The notes beneath the pieces are model-generated. The model ran no database searches and was not told the origin of the DNA. It worked only from the letters and a program-made list of their open reading frames with translations. A stretch of 64,000 bases of DNA. It comes from Flavobacterium sp. Root420. Its GTDB lineage: Bacteria > Bacteroidota > Bacteroidia > Flavobacteriales > Flavobacteriaceae. Both the position numbers and the translations under genes were made by a program. Shown one piece after another: positions 28,582-35,361 of this stretch. The stretch is from contig NZ_LMEF01000034.1 in NCBI RefSeq assembly GCF_001427905.1, positions 62,001 through 126,000 on the forward strand, written 5' to 3'. Numbering within the stretch: the stretch's first letter is position 1; every line of letters starts with the position of its first letter.

Positions 28582-29337
28582 CTATGCTATGTTTTTTGGT
28601 TTGCGAAACTCAAGTAAACTATTATAAATCAATAGTCTGACTTTGTCCCGAAGTTCCTTTCGGTTTTCTCCGGTTAATCCCTGGGTTTCTATAAAAGGCA
28701 ATACTTTTGCACGCATTTTTCCAGGACTACCGCTTAAAAATGTATAGGAGAAACGTTCTTTATTATCAGCAAAAACAATTGGAACAATAGGAATTTGATG
28801 TTCAATCGCCAGGCGGAAAGCACCGTCTTTAAACTCGTCCAGCAAAACACTTTCGTCGTCCGGAACACCGCCTTCCGGGAAAATACAAATACTAAGCCCC
28901 TGGTTAAGTCTACTTTGTGCTCTCTTGAAAACTTCATTTTTACTTCGTGACGAATTTCTGTCTACCAAAATACAAGTTCTTTTATAGAAAAATCCAAATA
29001 AAGGAATCTTAACTAATTCTTTTTTACCCACAAAAACAAAAGGATTTCTAACAATCGCCAGCGTTAGCATAATATCTGTCATCGATGTATGATTGGCTAC
29101 TATCATATAGCTTTTTCCTTTTTCCAGTTTCTGCTCGCGTTTAACTATATAATAAAAACCCATTCCGAAAAGGATAAATTTAGCCCAAATGCGGGCCATT
29201 TTAAAGAAATAGGGGTATCCGCTTTCTGTTATAATAGAAATAAGCAAAAACGGCAGCATAATCAATATCGGAATGGCCATTACGATGTAAAACCAAATGC
29301 GCCAAAAAACCCAAAAAATAATCTTAATTCCTTTCAT
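28582..29337 (-). CDS. plsC: 1-acyl-sn-glycerol-3-phosphate acyltransferase (PlsC family)
   Basis: The 251-residue protein has two N-terminal hydrophobic helices (about 7-35), the acyltransferase motif I NHTSMTD (about residues 82-88), and motif III FPEGG (about 153-157). It transfers an acyl chain to lysophosphatidic acid at the inner membrane during phospholipid synthesis. A TACATTTG box (29350-29343, minus) lies only 6 nt before the ATG, suggesting a leaderless message. Paralogues acting on other lyso-lipids share these motifs, so the exact substrate is inferred. Confidence 0.87.
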   Translation of the reverse strand: MKGIKIIFWVFWRIWFYIVMAIPILIMLPFLLISIITESGYPYFFKMARIWAKFILFGMGFYYIVKREQKLEKGKSYMIVANHTSMTDIMLTLAIVRNPFVFVGKKELVKIPLFGFFYKRTCILVDRNSSRSKNEVFKRAQSRLNQGLSICIFPEGGVPDDESVLLDEFKDGAFRLAIEHQIPIVPIVFADNKERFSYTFLSGSPGKMRAKVLPFIETQGLTGENRKELRDKVRLLIYNSLLEFRKPKNIA

Positions 29338-29404
29338 AGTTTCAAATGTAAGAAAATGATAGAGAATATTAATATAAGAATTACTTCTCTTAGTAAATAG
29401 AATG

Positions 29405-29438
29405 TTTTTTTACCACAGAGGACACGAAGATTTTCGCA
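29405..29438. repeat. Left inverted repeat of the GxxExxY cassette
   Basis: A 34-bp arm, perfectly complementary to 30070-30103. It carries the ACCACAGAGGACACGAAGA sequence seen in many flavobacterial intergenic repeats. Confidence 0.9.
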
Positions 29439-29624
29439 GAGAAAAGAAATAAGTTTGAAAATTGATTGCAAGCAATAAGATCACAGAGATTTTTACTTTG
29501 AGAAAGCTCTTCATTAATCTTCAATTTATTAACGACACTTCGTCACTTTCCAAAACTTTGTGCATCAGCAGCAAAAAAACATTATTTTTATACGAAAATA
29601 CGCATTAAAATAAACAATTGCCAT
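29439..29624. other. Leader region of the GxxExxY gene with degenerate repeats
   Basis: Contains ATCACAGAGATTTTTACTTTGAGAAAG-type fragments and a CACTTCGTCACTTTCC stretch, which look like decayed copies of the dispersed CACAGA repeat. No ORF or clear promoter is seen, apart from A/T-rich sequence just before the ATG. Confidence 0.35.
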
Positions 29625-30002
29625 ATGACAGAAAATGAAATATCAACCATTATAATTGGATTAGCCATTGAAGTTCATCGAGCTTTAGGACCGGGTTTGT
29701 TAGAAAATGCTTATCAAGAATGTTTATTCTACAAAATCAGGCAACGTGGACTTCTTGTCGAAAAAGAAAAATCGATGCCCTTAATTTTTGAAGAAGTAAA
29801 ATTAGATTGTGGCTATCGTGTTGATTTATTGGTGGAAAGCAAATTTATAATCGAAATAAAAAGTGTAGAATCATTAACATTACAACACTTAGCCCAAACT
29901 TTAACTTATCTGAGACTTGGAAATTACAAGCTTGGATTACTTATAAATTTCAACGAAATACTTTTAAAAAATGGAGTAAGAAGAGTGATTAATGATAACT
30001 AA
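29625..30002 (+). CDS. GxxExxY family protein (putative PD-(D/E)XK nuclease fold)
   Basis: The 125-residue protein has the name-giving motif GLLENAY (G-x-x-E-x-x-Y) at about residues 26-32 within EVHRALGPGLLENAYQECL. A core YRVDLLVESKFIIEIKSV follows at about residues 66-83, whose D-x(n)-E-x-K arrangement matches a PD-(D/E)XK nuclease active site. The family is common in Bacteroidetes and other bacteria, often in several copies, with no established function. Here it sits alone between perfect inverted repeats with no antitoxin-like partner. It could be a nuclease acting on the repeats that flank it, but that is a hypothesis. Confidence 0.85.
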   Translation: MTENEISTIIIGLAIEVHRALGPGLLENAYQECLFYKIRQRGLLVEKEKSMPLIFEEVKLDCGYRVDLLVESKFIIEIKSVESLTLQHLAQTLTYLRLGNYKLGLLINFNEILLKNGVRRVINDN

Positions 30003-30069
30003 AAAAGCACGATTCCTCAGTGATCTGAGCTAAGTTTGCTTTTAGATAACAGTGAAGACTTCTAATCTA

Positions 30070-30103
30070 TGCGAAAATCTTCGTGTCCTCTGTGGTAAAA
30101 AAA
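30070..30103. repeat. Right inverted repeat of the GxxExxY cassette
   Basis: A 34-bp arm, exact reverse complement of 29405-29438. It lies 68 bp after the gene's stop codon and about 100 bp before trpS. Confidence 0.9.
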
Positions 30104-30200
30104 TCATTAACATAGAACAATAACATTCTAAAACTTTACAAAAAACTTATGCTCTTTGAGGTAAAAAAACGAACTTTGCGATTAGAAATAAAAAACTAGA

Positions 30201-31175
30201 ATGGCAAAAATACTAACTGGTGTTCAGAGTACTGGAACGCCACACTTGGGAAATTTATTAGGAGCAATTATTCCTGCAATCGAATTATCGAATAATCCGG
30301 CAAATGAATCTTATTTGTTTATTGCTGATTTACATTCGATTACGCAAATTAAAGACGGTAAAACATTAAGAGAAAACACCTATAGCACTGCAGCAGCCTG
30401 GCTTGCATGCGGTTTAAATCCAGATAAAGTTACTTTTTACAGACAATCTGATGTAACTCAAACCGCCGAATTAACCTGGTATTTAAGCTGTTTTTTTCCG
30501 TTTCAAAGATTGACTTTAGCACATTCTTTCAAAGATAAATCAGACCGTTTAGATGATGTTAACGCGGGACTTTTTACGTATCCAATGTTAATGGCCGCCG
30601 ATATTTTATTATATGATGCCGAATTTGTGCCGGTTGGAAAAGACCAGTTACAACACTTAGAAATTACGCGTGATGTCGCTTCTCGTTTCAATCACCAAAT
30701 GGGAGAAACTTTTGTAATTCCTGAAGCTAAAATTCAGGAAGACAGCATGTTAATTCCGGGAACAAATGGCGGAAAAATGAGTAAATCGGCCAATAATATT
30801 ATCAATATTTTCCTGGATGATAAAACTCTTCGTAAGCAAGTAATGAGTATTGAGACCGACAGTACACCACTTGAAGAACCAAAAAATCCGGATACCTGTA
30901 ACGCTTTTGCGATCTATTCTTTATTAGCAAATGAAGAACAAATTGCCCAAATGAGAGCTAATTATTTAGGCGGAAATTACGGTTACGGTCATGCCAAACA
31001 AGCTTTGTTTGAATTAATTACCGAAAATTTTAAAACCGAAAGAGAAAAATACAATTACTACATCAACAACCTTGAAGAAGTAGATGCCCTTTTGAAAAAA
31101 GGTGCCGAAAAAGCTTCAGTTGTTGCTGATGGTGTTTTGGCCAAAGTTCGCGAAGTTCTTGGATTTGGAAAGTAA
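30201..31175 (+). CDS. trpS: Tryptophanyl-tRNA synthetase
   Basis: A 324-residue class I synthetase. It shows the HIGH-type signature (GTPHLGN, residues 12-18), the tryptophan-pocket region YPMLMAADILLYDAEFVPVGKDQLQHLE, and the KMSKS loop (about residues 193-197). It charges tRNA-Trp in the cytoplasm. Length and motif spacing are normal for bacterial TrpRS. The gene is monocistronic: the GxxExxY cassette is upstream and a palindromic sequence follows. Confidence 0.96.
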   Translation: MAKILTGVQSTGTPHLGNLLGAIIPAIELSNNPANESYLFIADLHSITQIKDGKTLRENTYSTAAAWLACGLNPDKVTFYRQSDVTQTAELTWYLSCFFPFQRLTLAHSFKDKSDRLDDVNAGLFTYPMLMAADILLYDAEFVPVGKDQLQHLEITRDVASRFNHQMGETFVIPEAKIQEDSMLIPGTNGGKMSKSANNIINIFLDDKTLRKQVMSIETDSTPLEEPKNPDTCNAFAIYSLLANEEQIAQMRANYLGGNYGYGHAKQALFELITENFKTEREKYNYYINNLEEVDALLKKGAEKASVVADGVLAKVREVLGFGK

Positions 31176-31188
31176 TTTTTTTACCACA

Positions 31189-31234
31189 AATTACACAAAT
31201 TTTCACTAATTAATTAGTTGGAATTTGTGTAATT
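31189..31234. repeat. 46-bp near-perfect palindrome after trpS
   Basis: AATTACACAAATT (31189-31201) faces AATTTGTGTAATT (31222-31234), with an inner ACTAATTAATTAGT palindrome. Only three positions per arm mismatch. It sits between convergent trpS and dprA and may serve as their terminator. Its sequence is a member of the dispersed CACAAATT/TTTGTG intergenic repeat type. Confidence 0.7.
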
Positions 31235-31252
31235 ACTTCCCCTTATTTTAAA

Positions 31253-32353
31253 TTAAATTGCCTCAAACAACTTCCCAGGCAAAGGCCGAATAACTCCTTT
31301 AAGCTCCATATTTAAAAGTATTCCTGAGATTTTATAAATCGGGAAATCGCATTGAAGCGCAATAACGTCCAGCAATTCTTTTCCGTTTTTTAAGAGAAAA
31401 TCATAAATTTTCTGCTCGTCCATTTCCAGGCTTACGAAAAGCTGTTTCTGAATTGATTTCGCTTTCATTTCAACATCCCAATTCAATACATAAACCAAAT
31501 CAGCAGCACTTGTCAGAACGTTTGCTTTTTGTGTTTTAATCAAATCATTACAGCCCTGACTATATTTGTCTGTAACGCGCCCGGGAACGGCAAAAACATC
31601 ACGATTATAATCGTTGGCTAAATTCGCCGTGATCAGCGAACCTCCTTTATCTGCAGATTCAATTACAATGGTCGCCTCGGTCATTCCGGCCACAATTCTG
31701 TTTCGACGTACAAACTTTTCCTTATCCGGGTTTGATGAACTCCAAAACTCGGTTATAAATCCGCCATTTTCTTCCATTCTGGCGATATATTTTTTATGCG
31801 TTTTCGGATAAATCTGATTCAGTCCATGCGCTAAAACTCCAATTGTCTGCAAATTATTATCCATTGCCAATTGATGTGCAACAATATCAACTCCGTAAGC
31901 AAAACCACTAACAATTACCGGATCAAGTGGCGTCAAATCTTCAATAAACTTTTTGCAGAATTCCATTCCATATGAAGTAATCTGGCGTGTTCCAACTATA
32001 CTGATTAATTTCTTGTTTTTTAAATTAATATTACCCGAAGTAAAAATCAAAACCGGCGAATCGATACAATGTTTGAGACGATCCGGATAACTTTCATCCT
32101 GAAAAAAAGAAACATTTATAGCATTTGATTTAATAAATTCTAATTCCTTATTGGCTTTTTCAAATACAGTTTTATCTTTTAAATTCCGCAATAAAACTGA
32201 ACCAATACCATCTATACCAGCAATTTGATGACTTTTCACTTTAAAAATGGCTTCGGGATTTCCAAAATGGGTTAATAGTTTTTTGGCCATAATATCACCA
32301 ATGCCATCTACTTTTAATAAGGCTAATAAATAAAATAATTCTTGATCTGACAT
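31253..32353 (-). CDS. dprA: DNA-processing protein DprA
   Basis: The 366-residue protein has an N-terminal helix-hairpin-helix region (GIGDIMAKKLLTHFGNPE). The DprA Rossmann domain follows, with ISIVGTRQITSYG, VSGFAYGVDIVAHQ, AHGLNQIYPKTHK and DVFAVPGRVTDKYSQGCN. A short winged-helix C-terminus is present (LLDVIALQCDFPIYKISGILLNMELKG). DprA loads RecA on incoming single-stranded DNA during transformation. It lies 4 kb from recA but in a separate, opposite-strand unit. No other competence genes are in the window. Confidence 0.94.
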   Translation of the reverse strand: MSDQELFYLLALLKVDGIGDIMAKKLLTHFGNPEAIFKVKSHQIAGIDGIGSVLLRNLKDKTVFEKANKELEFIKSNAINVSFFQDESYPDRLKHCIDSPVLIFTSGNINLKNKKLISIVGTRQITSYGMEFCKKFIEDLTPLDPVIVSGFAYGVDIVAHQLAMDNNLQTIGVLAHGLNQIYPKTHKKYIARMEENGGFITEFWSSSNPDKEKFVRRNRIVAGMTEATIVIESADKGGSLITANLANDYNRDVFAVPGRVTDKYSQGCNDLIKTQKANVLTSAADLVYVLNWDVEMKAKSIQKQLFVSLEMDEQKIYDFLLKNGKELLDVIALQCDFPIYKISGILLNMELKGVIRPLPGKLFEAI

Positions 32354-32575
32354 GGCTTCGAAAACAGTTTATTGAGAGGATAAAAAATATCTTTTAAAAC
32401 AAATCTTTATGAAATTAAAAGAACGCAAATATATAAATTAGAAGTAAATTCTTATAAAAATAAAACATTAAAGATTTCGCCTGACTTTTTGCAAAAAGCT
32501 AATTTTATTTAACTACTTGAAAACGAATTGTCTATAAAATTATCAGAATTGTTAATAAAAATTGTGAATAAAATT

Positions 32576-32604
32576 TTGATAACTATATTGGATGTATAAC
32601 TTTG
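32576..32604 (+). promoter_or_regulatory. Promoter of the HU-like/SPOR gene, nearly leaderless
   Basis: TTG (32576-32578), an 18-nt spacer and TAACTTTG (32597-32604) match the flavobacterial consensus. The box lies over the region immediately 5' of the ATG at 32610, so the more upstream in-frame ATG at 32592 would be outside the transcript. Confidence 0.6.
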
Positions 32605-32609
32605 TTACT

Positions 32610-33572
32610 ATGAAAATCGAAACTTATATAGCACAGTTATTGTATCGTTATCAGTGTGTAACGGTTCCAGGGTTTGGAGCATTTTTAACCGAAATTCAAT
32701 CGGCGCAGCTTAATTCTAGCACAAATTCGTTCTCTCCGCCAAGGAAAACGATCGCATTTAACAGTCTTTTGAAAAACAATGATGGTTTGTTGGCAAATCA
32801 TATTGCGCAAACAGAAAAAACATCATATGGATTTGCTGTAAGTGCTATTGCATTTGAAGTTTTAAACTGGAAAAAAACATTAGAAGAATATGGTGTTTTA
32901 AATATAAAAAACATCGGTGATATTCGTCTAAATGCCGATAATAATATGGTTTTCACTCCAAGTGATCAAACTAATTATCTAACGAGTTCTTTCGGACTTA
33001 GTCCGTTTGTTGCTCCAATGGTAAAAAGAGAAATTTTTGAGAAAAAATTACAGGAAATCGAAGAATCGAAAGTATTTGAATTACAAGATTCTGAAGAAGA
33101 ATCTAGGTCTTCGGGTTCGTTTTTGAAATACGCTGCCATTTTTGTTTTAGGCCTTGGAATTACCGGAAGCATCGGTTATCCTTTATACCAAAATCAAATT
33201 ACTACAAAAACACTTGTGGTAGAAAATGCGGTTCAGAAAAAAGTAGAAAACAAAATTCAGGAAGCTACATTCTTTATTGAAAATCCGCTACCCGCGGTAA
33301 CCTTATCTGTCGATTCTGCAAAAACCGAAGTTGTAAAAGTGATGCCTTATCATATAATGGCAGGCGCATACAGAAGCGAAGAAAATGCACGAAAAGCTTA
33401 TAATCAATTGATTAAAGATGGTTATGAGGCCCGAATGCTTGGCGAAAACAAACATGGTTTATTTCCGGTTTTATACGGAAGTTATGCAACGATGTCTGAA
33501 GCTCAAAAAGCACAAAAAGAAATACAAAAAGGCGAAAATCCGGATGCCTGGATTCTGGTCGAAAATCTATAA
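32610..33572 (+). CDS. HU-like domain protein with transmembrane helix and C-terminal SPOR domain
   Basis: From ATG 32610 the product is 320 residues. The N-terminal 130 residues (MKIETYIAQLLYRYQCVTVPGFGAFLTEIQ) match the CCDC81-like HU domain found in Bacteroidetes SPOR proteins. A transmembrane helix lies at about 171-190 (FLKYAAIFVLGLGITGSIGYPL). The last 75 residues (PYHIMAGAYRSEENARKAYNQL to WILVENL) form a SPOR domain, which binds denuded septal peptidoglycan. The layout is a cytoplasmic HU-like head, a membrane anchor and a periplasmic SPOR tail, suggesting a link between chromosome and division site; that role is inference. The promoter box decides the start. Confidence 0.85.
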   Translation: MKIETYIAQLLYRYQCVTVPGFGAFLTEIQSAQLNSSTNSFSPPRKTIAFNSLLKNNDGLLANHIAQTEKTSYGFAVSAIAFEVLNWKKTLEEYGVLNIKNIGDIRLNADNNMVFTPSDQTNYLTSSFGLSPFVAPMVKREIFEKKLQEIEESKVFELQDSEEESRSSGSFLKYAAIFVLGLGITGSIGYPLYQNQITTKTLVVENAVQKKVENKIQEATFFIENPLPAVTLSVDSAKTEVVKVMPYHIMAGAYRSEENARKAYNQLIKDGYEARMLGENKHGLFPVLYGSYATMSEAQKAQKEIQKGENPDAWILVENL

Positions 33573-33577
33573 AACTT

Positions 33578-33608
33578 AAAAGCCTAATCTTTCGATTAGG
33601 CTTTTTTT
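33578..33608. terminator. Bidirectional terminator between convergent genes
   Basis: AAAAGCCTAATC, loop TTTC, GATTAGGCTTTT, then further T residues. It ends the HU-like/SPOR message and overlaps the stop codon side of the 253-aa minus-strand gene. Confidence 0.9.
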
Positions 33609-34368
33609 ATTTGGCAATTATTTTAGCATTTTGCGAAAGAATCACTTTATCACCCTGATAAATAGTTAGTTTCGCTGAAAGGGGATTATTTTCGCCAGCT
33701 ACTATAAACGCACATTCATAAGTATAATTTTCCTTTTTAAATTCATATTGGTGGTTTCCTCCGCTTCCTTCGACTACGAAATTACCTCTGTAAATTATCA
33801 AATCAGGTTTTTCACTCATGGCTTTATCAATTGGCCAGGAAACATATCGGTAATTTTTATTTCCTAAATTATCAATTCTGATTCTGAATTTATCGGTTTC
33901 CAAAATACAGATCGGTTTTTGAAAAAAGGCAATACTAGAATCCAGTTCCTTTTTTTGAGCAGCAATCAGTTTCATTTTAAGATCACTCTCTGCTTTTGAT
34001 TGATAATTAACACTGGTCAAACGTCCGTCAAAATCCATCCAGACATTTCCCTGATTCAACATCATACCACGCCAACCCATATCAGACCAGTCTTTTGCAG
34101 GATTAGATTTCGTAATTTCATTTTTTAAGGTTGTGTCGAAAATTTCATCATAGCGTTTGATAAAATCCGATTTGTCAACAACATCAGGTATTGGATATTC
34201 CCGTTTTAGAGGATAAGCAACCATCTCTGCGATGGCCTCTTTTTTGTCACTTTTCAAAGTATCAATAAAGCTTTTGATACATTTTTGATACTCAGGTTTT
34301 ACCGTTTGGGCCGAAACGAAAACGCTCAAAAGCAGTACTAAAACCAGAAACAGATTTACTTTTTTCAT
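33607..34368 (-). CDS. Secreted protein of unknown function, tandem paralogue A
   Basis: The 253-residue product has a signal peptide (MKKVNLFLVLVLLLSVFVSAQ). The body carries the motifs EYPIPDVVDKSDFIKRYDEIFD, NPAKDWSDMGWRGMMLNQGNVWMD and KFRIRIDNLGNKNYRYVSW. It is the paralogue of the gene immediately upstream, which shares these motifs in order. The repeated SDFIKRYDEIFD-type segment resembles small NTF2-like or lipocalin-type secreted proteins of Bacteroidetes, but I do not recognise a named family. Likely periplasmic or outer-membrane associated. Confidence 0.75.
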   Translation of the reverse strand: MKKVNLFLVLVLLLSVFVSAQTVKPEYQKCIKSFIDTLKSDKKEAIAEMVAYPLKREYPIPDVVDKSDFIKRYDEIFDTTLKNEITKSNPAKDWSDMGWRGMMLNQGNVWMDFDGRLTSVNYQSKAESDLKMKLIAAQKKELDSSIAFFQKPICILETDKFRIRIDNLGNKNYRYVSWPIDKAMSEKPDLIIYRGNFVVEGSGGNHQYEFKKENYTYECAFIVAGENNPLSAKLTIYQGDKVILSQNAKIIAK

Positions 34369-34502
34369 ATTAAAAACACTTTAATTGATTATTAATCTGA
34401 TTATTAAGTTCCAAATATAAAAGTAATTAATTTATAGTTTCCTTGTACATTTTTGCTTCATTACAAGCAAATTCAACCTTGGTATTATTTATTTTAAAAA
34501 CA

Positions 34503-34533
34503 AAAAATCCCGTTCCATGTGGAACAGGATTTT
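34503..34533 (-). terminator. Terminator of the upstream paralogue, with a parS-like loop
   Basis: AAAATCC and GGATTTT enclose GTTCCATGTGGAAC, forming one long hairpin followed on the minus strand by a T-run. It separates the two paralogues, so they are not one operon. The inner palindrome resembles the parS-like sites near 41.6 kb with a CATGTG core. Confidence 0.75.
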
Positions 34534-34534
34534 C

Positions 34535-35293
34535 TTATTTAGTCACTATTTTTGCATCCTGATTAAGTATCTCTTTATCATTCTGAGAAATTGTTAATAG
34601 CGCCGGCGGAGAATCAGATGTGCCAATTACAGTGATGTAACATTCATATAAATAAGCACCTTTTTTGAAGTCGTAATGGCTGTTTCCTCCACTTCCATCT
34701 GAGATCCATTTTCCATTCGTTATTATCAAATCAGGTTTTTCACTCATTGGTTTTTTAATGGACCAGGAAGCATATCTGTAGTTATCATTTCCTAAATCAT
34801 CAATTCTTATTCTGAATTTTGAAGTTTCTAAAACATAAACGGGCGCTTTAAAAGTTGCGATTGACGAATGAAGTTTTACTTTTTCGCTGGAAATCAATTT
34901 ATTCTTCAGATCTTTCTCAACTTGAGACTGGTAATTTATTGTTATGATTTTTCCGGTTGTATCAATCCAAATATCACCCTGACCTAGCATAATACCGCGC
35001 CAGCCCATTTCAGACCAATCTTTTGCAGGATTTGAATTGATGATTTCTTTCTTCAGCGTAGCATCAAAAATTTGATCGTAACGTTTTATAAAATCTGCTT
35101 TATTTTTAACAGCAGGAATTGGATATTCTCTTCCAAGCGGAAAAGAAATAAAAGTCGCAACCCCTTCTTTGTTGTTACTTTTTACATTGGAAATAAAGCT
35201 TTTAACGAATTTCTGATACTCTTGTTTCAAATCCTGAGCTGAAATATTTTGAATGCAAAAGACAATAAATATGACGTAAATTAACTTTCTCAT
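34535..35293 (-). CDS. Secreted protein of unknown function, tandem paralogue B
   Basis: I start this gene at the internal ATG (MRKLIYVIFIVFCIQNISAQ), because that places a signal peptide at the N-terminus and gives 252 residues. This matches the 253 residues of the neighbouring paralogue. It shares EYPIPAVKNKADFIKRYDQIFD, NPAKDWSEMGWRGIMLGQGDIW and KFRIRIDDLGNDNYRYASW with it, roughly half of positions being identical by eye. Function unknown. Confidence 0.75.
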   Translation of the reverse strand: MRKLIYVIFIVFCIQNISAQDLKQEYQKFVKSFISNVKSNNKEGVATFISFPLGREYPIPAVKNKADFIKRYDQIFDATLKKEIINSNPAKDWSEMGWRGIMLGQGDIWIDTTGKIITINYQSQVEKDLKNKLISSEKVKLHSSIATFKAPVYVLETSKFRIRIDDLGNDNYRYASWSIKKPMSEKPDLIITNGKWISDGSGGNSHYDFKKGAYLYECYITVIGTSDSPPALLTISQNDKEILNQDAKIVTK

Positions 35294-35361
35294 AATTTCT
35301 ATTTTACATAATGTTAAATAGGTTAATTCCAATTATCCACACTAAGTTACAAAACACAAAA

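Larger units (their letters stand above)
29405..30103. mobile_element. GxxExxY gene framed by 34-bp perfect inverted repeats
   Basis: The segment 29405-29438 (T7 ACCACAGAGGACACG...) is the exact reverse complement of 30070-30103. They enclose 631 bp containing a single 125-codon gene. Both sides also carry further degenerate members of the same repeat family. No transposase is present and I could not identify a target-site duplication. The structure is suggestive of a passive or REP/RAYT-like mobile cassette; the mobility itself is inference. Confidence 0.5.

Noticed and set aside
29089..29400. Plus-strand 103-codon frame opposite plsC
   Set aside because: It is antisense to the N-terminal half of PlsC and has no recognisable features.
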